A stretch of DNA of 64,000 nt from Pseudomonas muyukensis (GTDB taxonomy: Bacteria; Pseudomonadota; Gammaproteobacteria; Pseudomonadales; Pseudomonadaceae), in the NCBI RefSeq assembly GCF_019139535.1, contig NZ_CP077073.1, positions 1,934,001-1,998,000 of the forward strand, read 5' to 3'. The stretch's first letter is position 1. Every line of letters begins with the position of its first letter. Under the pieces are notes generated by a model. That model worked only from the letters and a program-made list of their open reading frames with translations, was not told the origin of the DNA and did not search any database. Shown here piece after piece: positions 47,458-56,597 of the stretch. The translations under genes were made by a program, and so were the position numbers.

Positions 47458-48159
47458 TCAACCCCCCAGGTAGGCGTCGCGCACCTTCGGGTCGGTCAAC
47501 AGCGCTTCACCGGTGCCCTGCATCACCACCTTGCCGTTTTCCAGCACGTAGGCGCGGTCGGCGATCTTCAGCGCCTGGTTGGCGTTCTGCTCCACCAGGA
47601 ACACGGTCACGCCATCGCGGCGCAGCTGTTCGATGATGTCGAAGATCTGCTGGATGATGATCGGCGCCAGGCCCAGCGACGGTTCGTCGAGCAGCAGCAA
47701 CTTGGGCTTGCTCATCAGCGCCCGGCCGATGGCGAGCATCTGCTGCTCGCCGCCGGACATGGTGCCGCCACGCTGGATGTAGCGCTCCTTCAGGCGCGGG
47801 AACAGCTGCAGGACCTTGTCCAGCTGCTCCTGGTAGTCGCCCTTGTTGGTGAAGAAACCGCCCATGGCCAGGTTTTCCTCGACGGTCAGGCGGGCGAACA
47901 CGCGGCGGCCTTCCGGCACCACCGCGATGCTCTTGCGCATGATGTGCGAGGACGGCTGGCCGACCAGCTCCTCTCCCAGGTACTTGATGCTGCCGCTGCT
48001 GGCCTGGGGCGAACCGCACAGGGTCATCAGCAAGGTCGACTTGCCGGCGCCGTTGGCGCCGATCAGGGTGACGATCTCGCCCTGGTTGATCTCGACGTTG
48101 ACGCTGTGCAGCGCCTGGATCTTGCCGTAGAAGGTGGAAACGTTCTCGAACTTCAGCAT
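47458..48159 (-). CDS. livF: Branched-chain amino acid ABC transporter ATPase LivF/BraG
   Basis: Cytoplasmic ATPase, 233 residues. Walker A is GANGAGKST near residue 35, the signature is SGGEQQM, and Walker B is LLLLDEPS. The LivF type is told from LivG by its shorter length and the ENLAMGGF segment. The gene starts one base after the livG stop. Last gene of the liv operon, followed by a clear terminator. Confidence 0.96.
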   Translation of the reverse strand: MLKFENVSTFYGKIQALHSVNVEINQGEIVTLIGANGAGKSTLLMTLCGSPQASSGSIKYLGEELVGQPSSHIMRKSIAVVPEGRRVFARLTVEENLAMGGFFTNKGDYQEQLDKVLQLFPRLKERYIQRGGTMSGGEQQMLAIGRALMSKPKLLLLDEPSLGLAPIIIQQIFDIIEQLRRDGVTVFLVEQNANQALKIADRAYVLENGKVVMQGTGEALLTDPKVRDAYLGG

Positions 48160-48927
48160 TTACGCCTCCCCCAGGTAGGCCTTGATCACATCCGGGTTGC
48201 CGCGAATCTCTTCCGGCGTGCCGTCGGCCAGGGGCGTGCCCTGGTTGATCACCACGATGTGGTCGGAAATGCTCATCACCAGTTTCATGTCGTGCTCGAT
48301 CAGCAGCACGGTCACGTTGTGCGATTCGCGCAGGTAGCCAATGAGGGCCTTGAGGTCCTCGGTCTCCTTGGGGTTCAGGCCGGCGGCCGGTTCGTCGAGC
48401 ATGATGATCCGCGGTTGGGTCATCATGCAGCGGGCGATTTCCAGGCGCCGTTGCTGGCCATAGGCGAGGGTGCCGGCGGTACGGTTGGCGAACTCGGTCA
48501 GGTTGACCTTCTCCAGCCAGTACTGGGCGCGCTCCATGGCCTCTTTTTCGCTGCGGCGGAAGCTTGGGGTCTTGAACAGCCCGGCGAAGAAGTTGGTATT
48601 GAGGTGGCGGTGCTGGGCGATCAGCAGGTTCTCCAGCGCGGTCATCTCCTTGAACAGGCGCACGTTCTGGAAGGTCCGCACCACGCCCTTGCGGGCGATC
48701 TGATGGCCGGCCAGGCCCTGGATCGGCTGGCCGTCGAGCAGGATGGTTCCGCCGCTGGGCTTGTAGAAGCCGGTCAGGCAGTTGAACACCGTGGTCTTGC
48801 CGGCGCCGTTGGGGCCGATCAAGGCCACCACCTGTTTTTCCTTGACGGTCAGGCCCACGCCGTTGACCGCCAACAAGCCGCCGAAGCGCATGCTCAGGCC
48901 GCTGACTTGCAGAATTTCGCGGCTCAT
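48160..48927 (-). CDS. livG: Branched-chain amino acid ABC transporter ATPase LivG/BraF
   Basis: Cytoplasmic ATPase, 255 residues. Walker A is GPNGAGKTT near residue 37, the LivG-type signature is [12 protein letters not shown], Walker B is [12 protein letters not shown]. Its ATG overlaps the livM stop by 4 bp. Works as a dimer with livF on the LivHM permease. Confidence 0.96.
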   Translation of the reverse strand: MSREILQVSGLSMRFGGLLAVNGVGLTVKEKQVVALIGPNGAGKTTVFNCLTGFYKPSGGTILLDGQPIQGLAGHQIARKGVVRTFQNVRLFKEMTALENLLIAQHRHLNTNFFAGLFKTPSFRRSEKEAMERAQYWLEKVNLTEFANRTAGTLAYGQQRRLEIARCMMTQPRIIMLDEPAAGLNPKETEDLKALIGYLRESHNVTVLLIEHDMKLVMSISDHIVVINQGTPLADGTPEEIRGNPDVIKAYLGEA

Positions 48928-50176
48928 CGACGCAGCTCCATGTGTGGACGTTGCATGGGCAGCAGGCCCTGCGGACGCCAGATCATCATCAACACCATCA
49001 GCGCACCGAACATCAGCATCCGGTACTCGCTGAACTCACGCATCATCTCCGGCAGCAGGATCATCACGATGGCCGCGAGAATCACGCCCAATTGCGAGCC
49101 CATGCCGCCCAGCACGACGATGGCGAGGATGATCGCCGATTCGATGAAGGTGAACGACTCCGGTGTCACCAGGCCCTGGCGGGCGGCAAAGAAGCTGCCG
49201 GCGAAACCGGCGAAGCAGGCACCCAGGGTGAAGGCCGAGAGCTTGATCACGGTAGGGTTCAGGCCCAGCGCGCGGCAGGCGATCTCGTCTTCGCGCAGCG
49301 CTTCCCAGGCGCGGCCGATCGGCATGCGCAGCAGGCGGTTGATCACGAACAGCGCCAGCAAGGCCAGCAGCAGGGCCACCAGGTAGAGGAAGATGACCTT
49401 GTTGATCGAGTTGTATTGCAGCCCGAAGAACTCGTGGAAGGTCTGCATCCCCTCGGCGGCCTTGCGTTCGAAGGTCAGGCCGAAGAACTCAGGCTTGGGG
49501 ATGTTGCTGATGCCGTTGGGGCCACCGGTCCAGTCGGTGAGGTTACGCAGGAACAGGCGGATGATTTCGCCAAAGCCCAGGGTCACGATCGCCAGGTAGT
49601 CGCCGCGCAGGCGCAGCACCGGGAAACCGAGCAGGAAGCCAAAGGTGGCGGCCATCAGGCCGGCGATCGGCAGGCACACCCAGAAACTCCAGCCCAGGTA
49701 ATGCGAGAGCATCGCATAGCTGTAGGCGCCGACGGCATAGAAGCCGACATAACCCAGGTCGAGCAACCCGGCCAGGCCGACCACGATGTTCAGGCCCAGG
49801 CCCAGCAGCACGTAGATCAGGATCAGCGTGGCGATGTCGACCGCGCCGCGCGAGCCGAAGAACGGCCAGATCAGCGCCGCCACGATCAGCCCCATGATCA
49901 CCCAGCGCTGGGTTTTCGGCAGGGTCAGGAAGTTGCTCACCGAAGGCGGTACCAGCTTGCGCTCCGAGCGGCGGCCCATCACCGCGCTCCACTGCTTGTC
50001 GAACAGCACGCGCAGGAACATCAGCACCGAGCACGCGGCGATGATGCTGATGGTGAACGAGCCCTGGCTGTGCACGATCAGGCTGATGCCGTCGATGCTG
50101 AGTTTCAGGCCCAGCACCGGGAAGGCCACGGCCCAGACCAGCAAGGCGCTGAAGAACGCCTGTTTGAGATTTCTGT

Positions 50177-50180
<4 letters not shown>
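48924..50180 (-). CDS. livM: Branched-chain amino acid ABC transporter permease LivM/BraE
   Basis: Inner-membrane permease, 418 residues with about eleven spans. The family EAA-like loop is [20 protein letters not shown] near residue 300. An N-terminal extension of about 100 residues with two extra spans is typical of gammaproteobacterial LivM. Overlaps livH by 4 bp. Confidence 0.96.
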
Positions 50181-51100
<920 letters not shown>

Positions 51101-51288
51101 TACAGCGCTCCTAAAAACCTGATTTGCATTTCGCTGGCGGGGGTGACCCGGGCCCTTGTTCTCGCGGTCTTCGCCACGTGATCGTTGTGCGGGCACAGCC
51201 AGGAAACCGCGGGTGACGGTTTTAAGATTTTCAGGTGAGCCGGCCCCCGGATCACGGGGATCGGGCCCATAGAACCTCGTAAAACAAA

Positions 51289-51310
51289 GCCCACTGCTCG
51301 CACAGTGGGC
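51289..51310 (-). terminator. Hairpin between braC and livH (attenuating terminator)
   Basis: GCCCACTG / CAGTGGGC stem with loop CTCGCA, followed on the minus strand by a T-rich run. It lies 28 bp after braC, where partial termination would give more binding protein than permease. Confidence 0.75.
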
Positions 51311-51337
51311 TTCTCGGTCAGCTATTTAGTCACGCAG

Positions 51338-52453
51338 TTACTGAGGGGAAACTTCGGTCTTCGGCTTGCCGAAGTGCCATTCGTAGACAACGAACTTGAA
51401 GTTCTTCAGGTCGCCCTTGTCGTCGTACGACAGCTCGCCGGTCGGGGTCTTGAAGGTGCCGGCGTGGATGGCGGCTGCCACCTTGTCGGTGTCTTCGGAC
51501 TTGGCCGCCTTGATGCCACCGGCGATCAGCTCCACGGCGGAGTAGGCCGGGAACACGAACGGACCGCTCGGGTCCTTGCCGTCGGCCTTGATGGCATCGA
51601 CGATGGCCTTGTTCTCTGGGTCGGCGTCGAAGGACTTGGGCAGGGTCACCAGCAGGCCTTCGGAAGCGCCTTGGGCGATCTGCGAGATGGAGTCGTTACC
51701 CACGCCTTCCGGGCCCATGAACTTGGCTTTCAGGCCCTTCTCCTGGGCCTGGCGCAGGATCAGGCCCAGCTCCGGGTGGTAGCCGCCGTAGTAGACGAAG
51801 TCGACGTTGTTCTGCTTGAGTTTCTGGATGATCGAGGAGAAGTCCTTGTCACCGGCGTTCAGGCCCTCGAACACGGCAACCTTGACGCCTTTGCCTTCCA
51901 GGGTGGTCTTCACCGCGGTGGCGATGCCTTCGCCGTATTGCTGCTTGTCGTGCAGCACGGCGACCACTTTCGGCTTGACGTGGTCGGCGATGTAGTTGCC
52001 GGCGGCCGGGCCCTGGGCGCTGTCCAGGCCGATGGTGCGGAAGATCAGCTTGTAGCCACGGCTGGTGATTTCCGGGGAGGTGGCGGCGGGGGTGATCATG
52101 ATCACGCCTTCGTCTTCGTAGATGTCGGACGCCGGCTGGGTGGAGCTGGAGCACAGGTGGCCGATGACGAACTTGACGCCGTCGTTGACCACTTTGTTGG
52201 CGACGGCCACGGCCTGTTTAGGGTCGCACGCGTCGTCGTATTCCTTGGCTTCGAGCATCTTGCCATCGACGCCGCCCTTGGCGTTGATGTCCTTGATGGC
52301 CTGTTTGGCGCCGGTGAACTGCATGTCGCCGTATTGCGTGACCGGGCCGGTCTTGGGACCTGCGATACCGATCTTGATGGTATCGGCGGCAAACGAATGG
52401 CTGGCAACCCCGGCCAGAACCATTGCGGCGAACAGCTTGGAAATCTTGATCAT
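51338..52453 (-). CDS. braC: Branched-chain amino acid binding protein BraC/LivK
   Basis: Periplasmic receptor of the LivHMGF importer, 371 residues. Signal peptide 1-22 (cleavage after SHSFA). Type I periplasmic-binding fold with blocks KIGIAGPKTGPVTQYG, GGVDGKMLEAKEYDDACDPKQAV and ATSPEITSRGY. A disulfide-type pair of Cys (DDACDPK and GHLCSSS) is present. First gene of the operon. Confidence 0.96.
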   Translation of the reverse strand: MIKISKLFAAMVLAGVASHSFAADTIKIGIAGPKTGPVTQYGDMQFTGAKQAIKDINAKGGVDGKMLEAKEYDDACDPKQAVAVANKVVNDGVKFVIGHLCSSSTQPASDIYEDEGVIMITPAATSPEITSRGYKLIFRTIGLDSAQGPAAGNYIADHVKPKVVAVLHDKQQYGEGIATAVKTTLEGKGVKVAVFEGLNAGDKDFSSIIQKLKQNNVDFVYYGGYHPELGLILRQAQEKGLKAKFMGPEGVGNDSISQIAQGASEGLLVTLPKSFDADPENKAIVDAIKADGKDPSGPFVFPAYSAVELIAGGIKAAKSEDTDKVAAAIHAGTFKTPTGELSYDDKGDLKNFKFVVYEWHFGKPKTEVSPQ

Positions 52454-52811
52454 AGTGCTCCACTCATTCTGTTGTAATTCTTATAGACCTGAGGTCAGGG
52501 CTACAGACCGGGCGGGACTGTGCACTGGCTACGCCAATGCGTGAACCCCACCTTCCCCCGGAACATGTCCCGGAACTGTACCGGTACAGTGTAGAGCGCT
52601 GTCCGAGCGCTTGAAAAGCGGGCGAAAAGCGTCTGTTTCCGGGGGTGTCGCCTGGTCGACATAAAGATACAGAAAAGCGCCATCACTTTGCCTGTATCCG
52701 CGTCCCGCCCCCACGAGTTCGGGCCTGATCGACCAAATTACGTATTTGAAACCGGGTTTTTCTGCAAAAATGCCGGCCTTTTTTGTTGGACGATCTTTGC
52801 GCAGGTAACCC
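52454..52811. promoter_or_regulatory. braC / DUF2288 divergent region with palindromic operator candidate
   Basis: This 358-bp stretch separates divergent genes. It contains the perfect 16-bp palindrome ACTGTACCGGTACAGT at 52575-52590, about 120 bp upstream of braC, plus an AGCGC/GCGCT inverted pair just after it. A T-run near 52780 lies ahead of the DUF2288 gene. Confidence 0.5.
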
Positions 52812-53117
52812 ATGACTGATCAAGTAAGCACCCTCTATGCCAAATTGCTCGGCGAGACCGCCGTCATCGAGTGGAAAGCCCTGGAGCGTTTCTGGGCCAA
52901 GGGTGACCTGATTTGGGTCGACCCCTCCCTCGACCTGATCACCGTTGCCGAGGCGATGGCCGAGAATCGCCGCGAGATCTTCGCCAAGTGGCGCAATGAT
53001 GGCAGTGTCGGGCCGGTCTCTGCCGAGCAGGCGCTCGAGCTGCAAACCCGCGATCCAGAGATCTGGGCGGTGGTGGTTTCGCCGTTCATCGTGATCCAGG
53101 CGAAGAAAGCGGAATAA
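52812..53117 (+). CDS. DUF2288 family protein
   Basis: The protein has 101 residues, acidic and amphipathic, with blocks LLGETAVIEWKALERFWAKG and LIWVDPSLDLITVAEAMAE. Members are common in proteobacteria and cyanobacteria and have no known function. No membrane span or signal. It is a single gene. Confidence 0.85.
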   Translation: MTDQVSTLYAKLLGETAVIEWKALERFWAKGDLIWVDPSLDLITVAEAMAENRREIFAKWRNDGSVGPVSAEQALELQTRDPEIWAVVVSPFIVIQAKKAE

Positions 53118-53260
53118 GCACGCGCTTTTTTAGTGCGTGATAACGCGCAGATGCATCGTGCTGGTGCGCATTGACTCTCACGTAAGGTGGAAACAAGTAA
53201 CACGGCGGGGGTGGTTCGGCGGGGCGGTAACAGTTTACGGCATGCGTAATGGGTGATCGC

Positions 53261-53321
53261 GTAGGAGCCGGCTTGCCGGCGAACACCGGCGCTTGGTTCG
53301 CCAGCAAGGCTGGCTCCTACA
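53261..53321. repeat. REP element pair
   Basis: GTAGGAGCCGGCTTGCCGGC and the inverted GCCAGCAAGGCTGGCTCCTAC, just beyond the tubulin-like gene stop. Confidence 0.82.
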
Positions 53322-53334
53322 GGCGTGTGGTGAC

Positions 53335-55518
53335 TCAGTAATCCACGCGTCCGGTATGGCTGTTCAGCGAGATCACCCGGGTCTTGCCGATGCGGTGCCT
53401 GAAGATCTCGCGCAGGTACTTGACCGCCTTCTTCACGCACTCGCGCGACAGGCGGATGTCGTTGATCGAGACGAAACGGCTCTTGTCGTTGATCAGCTCG
53501 CGGTACTTCTTCTCGTACATCGGCTTGATCGCGTACCAGTTGGTGTCGAGGATCTTCGCCGGGTTCTCGAATTCGTTGAGCAGGTCGTCGATGCGGTCTT
53601 CGTCGAAATGCTCGCTGGTGATGAACTCGAGGATGGCGTTGTCCATGGTGTCGTCGAAACGGTACGGATTACGCGCAAAGCAACGCTTGATGAAGGCCAC
53701 GATCAGGGTCAGGAAGTCGTCCGACAGGCACGGGCTCTTGGCGATCAGGGTGGTCAGCGACAGGTTGGCCGAGGCGCCGATCACCAGCGCGTAGCGCTTG
53801 AGCGTGGTGTTGGGGAACAGGCTGTTGAGGTGGGTCTTGAGCCGGTTCAGGTCCATGTACGACAGCTTGTAGTCCTTGGGCAGGGAGACGATCGACACCA
53901 CCGACGAGCAGTTCTTGAAGAAGTGCAGGTCGTGCAAGGCCGCGGCGTCGTAGCCCGAGGCCTGGTACTGCTCCAGCGCGGCGCGGTAGCGGCGCGACTC
54001 GATCGGCAGCAGGCTGATGCCTTCGATGGCCTGGGTCTGCTTGTTGAAGTGCGGCAGGTCGATGGAGCGGAAGAACAGGTCGTCGATGTCCAGGCGCGGC
54101 TGCTCGCGCTCGAACACCTTGAACTTGTCCGAGCCCGCCGGTGGGATCTCCGGCACCACGGATTCGGCGTAGGCGATGGCCACCGGGCCGGCCAGGCTCA
54201 TGAACAGGTCGTTGGCGTCCAGGCGGATGGTCTCGCCGATGTCGATGCCGGCGCGGCGGAAATAGTTCTGGTCGTAGTCGGTGGTCACCGCCTGGGCGGT
54301 GAGGATGTTGAAGATCTGCTGGGAGATGTACTGGTTGGCGTGCTTCTCCATGGCGTTGACGTCGATGTTCTGGATCGTGCCGTCGTCGCTCTCCTCGGCG
54401 TAGCGCATGATGTCGTTGGAGATCAGCATCATCGCGTTCCACGGGCGGATGCGGCCCATGACGCTGGCCTCGCTGCTGTCCTCATTGTCGAAGTTGTACG
54501 AGAAGTCCCATTCCTCCGACAAGTACTTGCACAGCAGGCGCCCGGCGTTGATGTGCAGCGCCTCGGACATTTCGCTGCGGTGGTCGGAGGCGTTGGGCAG
54601 CACGCAGATGCCGCTGGTGAAGATCGGCTCGAAGACGAACGAATGCCCGCTCTTGCCGTCGTTCTCGTCGGCCGGCTTGGTGTCGAAGGTCTTGTTCATG
54701 TACGAGTACTGCTGGGCCAGGCCGAACTCCGAGGCCATGCCCGAGCCGGTACCGCCGCCGGCGCTGAAGATGTAGAAATACAGGCGCGACTGGTTGGCCT
54801 TGATGCCGCAGGAGTCGATCAGGTACGAGTGGATCAGCTTCCAATCGGCGCTGGAGAAGCGCTGGGTGTCCTTGTTGAGGATGATCTTGGCCAGGTACTG
54901 GCCGAGGATCGGCGCGTTGCCGGCGCCACCGGCATGCACCTCGGACAGGTCCATGATCTTCATCTTGCTGTAGTCGCGCAGGAAGCCACCGCGCTCGCCC
55001 TTGCGCGAGAAGCGGATGCGTCCGGCGATGTCCTTGTCGAGGTCGCCAAGCATCACCAGCGGTTCGACCAGGAACACTGGCTTGGCCGCCTTGTTCTGCA
55101 CCAGGCGCAGGTTCTGGCGGATCCAGCGCGCCGGGCTGTAGCCCGCCTCGCCCTTGAACCGGTCTTCGTTGTTGAACTCGTTGAGGAAGAAGGTGCGGGC
55201 GTTGTACACCAACTCCGCCACGTCCAGGGCGATGTTCGAGCCACAGCGGCCCAGGCCGATCAGGCACACCGACGGGAACTGCTGCTCCAGGCGCAGCTGC
55301 TCCTCGTCCTCGACGTGCAGGTTCTGCGGGAACACCAGCTCGCGCAGGCCATCGAGGTTGTCGAGGATGCGCTGGATGTCCTGTTCGGTGAAGTACAGGT
55401 ACTGCTGCGCGGGCAGGCTGCGGGCGGCGGGAAGTTCCCGGGGGCTGCCGGCGGTCAGCGAAGTGGGGCTGAGCGACGACTCGGGGACCGCATTGGCAGA
55501 AGTGTTCGTAGAGGTCAT
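53335..55518 (-). CDS. Tubulin/FtsZ-superfamily GTPase of unknown role
   Basis: The protein has 727 residues. The FtsZ/tubulin GTPase core can be read directly: the first nucleotide loop is LIGLGRCGSN (87-96), the tubulin signature is SAGGGTGSG (252-260), the H7-type helix start is LISNDIMRYAE (365-375), and the catalytic T7 loop is RLDANDL (432-438) with Asp434 and Asp437 at the places of the FtsZ acids, followed by an FtsZ-like SLAGPVAIAYA helix. An N-terminal region of about 80 residues and a C-terminal region of about 280 residues are outside the core. ATG 55518 is chosen because it opens a low-complexity Ser/Thr-rich leader. It is not FtsZ, which lies in the dcw cluster. It is a lone gene between DUF2288 and an oxidoreductase gene. 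Confidence 0.88.
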   Translation of the reverse strand: MTSTNTSANAVPESSLSPTSLTAGSPRELPAARSLPAQQYLYFTEQDIQRILDNLDGLRELVFPQNLHVEDEEQLRLEQQFPSVCLIGLGRCGSNIALDVAELVYNARTFFLNEFNNEDRFKGEAGYSPARWIRQNLRLVQNKAAKPVFLVEPLVMLGDLDKDIAGRIRFSRKGERGGFLRDYSKMKIMDLSEVHAGGAGNAPILGQYLAKIILNKDTQRFSSADWKLIHSYLIDSCGIKANQSRLYFYIFSAGGGTGSGMASEFGLAQQYSYMNKTFDTKPADENDGKSGHSFVFEPIFTSGICVLPNASDHRSEMSEALHINAGRLLCKYLSEEWDFSYNFDNEDSSEASVMGRIRPWNAMMLISNDIMRYAEESDDGTIQNIDVNAMEKHANQYISQQIFNILTAQAVTTDYDQNYFRRAGIDIGETIRLDANDLFMSLAGPVAIAYAESVVPEIPPAGSDKFKVFEREQPRLDIDDLFFRSIDLPHFNKQTQAIEGISLLPIESRRYRAALEQYQASGYDAAALHDLHFFKNCSSVVSIVSLPKDYKLSYMDLNRLKTHLNSLFPNTTLKRYALVIGASANLSLTTLIAKSPCLSDDFLTLIVAFIKRCFARNPYRFDDTMDNAILEFITSEHFDEDRIDDLLNEFENPAKILDTNWYAIKPMYEKKYRELINDKSRFVSINDIRLSRECVKKAVKYLREIFRHRIGKTRVISLNSHTGRVDY

Positions 55519-55709
55519 AGTGCGCCATTTGCCTGAAGTGATTGGCTTCCCGGTGATGTATGTCATCTGGCCATCACGGGAAATTTCGCGACTTTATCAG
55601 TGCGTCTTTTTCTCATGCGATAGGGGTTTTCCTTAGCGCGACTAAGGTTTTTGCCTCGCACCCGCATTGCATCGTCCGTTTGTCACGCTTCTTTAATCTG
55701 GAGTTGCTC

Positions 55710-56597
55710 ATGAGTACTGCCTTGCCTTCGTTGGGGTTCGCCGGGATCGGCTTGATGGGGCTGCCGATGTGCCGCCGCTTGCTGGCGGCCGGCTACCCGC
55801 TGACCGTGTGGAACCGCAGCGCCGACAAGTGCGCCGAGCTGGTCGCTGCCGGCGCGCGCCTGGCCAGCAGCCCCGCCGAGCTGTGCGCGGCGGTGGACAT
55901 GGTGCTGCTGTGCCTGGCCGACACGGCGGTGGTGCGCGAGGTGGTCTTCGGTGAACAGGGCATTGCCCAGGGCGGGCGCAGCGGTCAGCTGCTGGTGGAC
56001 TTGTCCAGCCTCGAGCCGACCGCCACCCGGGAGATGGCCGCGGCACTGGCGGCGCTGTGTGGCATGGCCTGGCTCGATGCGCCGGTGTCGGGCGGCACCC
56101 CAGGCGCCGAGGCCGGCAGCCTGGCGATCATGGTCGGCGGCGAGGCGCATGACCTGGCGCGGGCGCGCCCGGTCCTGCTGACCCTGGGCCAGCGGGTCAC
56201 GCACATGGGGGCGGTGGGCGCCGGGCAGGTGACCAAGGCCTGCAACCAGATGATCGTCGCCTGCAACGCCCTGGTGATTGCCGAGGTGGTGGCTTTGGCC
56301 GAGCAGTCAGGGGTCGATGCACGCTTGCTTGCCGAGGCCCTGGCCGGTGGCTTCGCCGACTCCAAGCCATTGCAGATCCTCGCCCCGCAGATGGCCGAGG
56401 GCCGCTTCGAGCCGGTCAAGTGGCATGTGCGTACCCTGCTCAAGGACCTCGACGGCGCGGTGAAGCTCTCCCGCGAGCAGGGCTCGGCGACCCCGCTCAG
56501 TGCCCTCGCCGCGCAATTGATGCGCCTGCACGGTAGCCAGGGGTATCTGGAAAAAGATCCGGCGACCCTGGTAGCGCTGTATCGCAACAAGGATTGA
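55710..56597 (+). CDS. NAD(P)-dependent beta-hydroxyacid dehydrogenase family protein
   Basis: The protein has 295 residues. N-terminal Rossmann motif GFAGIGLMGLPM (residues 9-20), the substrate-binding block DAPVSGGTPGAEAGSLAIMVGG, and the catalytic Lys in AGQVTKACNQM near residue 175. This is the 3-hydroxyisobutyrate dehydrogenase/tartronate-semialdehyde reductase family; the substrate is not given by context. ATG 55710 has GGAG upstream. Its 3' end overlaps the GGDEF-EAL gene, which comes from the other strand, by 101 bp. Confidence 0.9.
   Translation: MSTALPSLGFAGIGLMGLPMCRRLLAAGYPLTVWNRSADKCAELVAAGARLASSPAELCAAVDMVLLCLADTAVVREVVFGEQGIAQGGRSGQLLVDLSSLEPTATREMAAALAALCGMAWLDAPVSGGTPGAEAGSLAIMVGGEAHDLARARPVLLTLGQRVTHMGAVGAGQVTKACNQMIVACNALVIAEVVALAEQSGVDARLLAEALAGGFADSKPLQILAPQMAEGRFEPVKWHVRTLLKDLDGAVKLSREQGSATPLSALAAQLMRLHGSQGYLEKDPATLVALYRNKD

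Noticed and set aside
52575..52590. LexA (SOS) box
   Set aside because: The CTG...CAG halves are two bases too close for the usual gammaproteobacterial LexA site.
53335..55518. The cell-division gene ftsZ
   Set aside because: The length is almost double, only the GTPase core motifs match, and the division gene cluster is not here.
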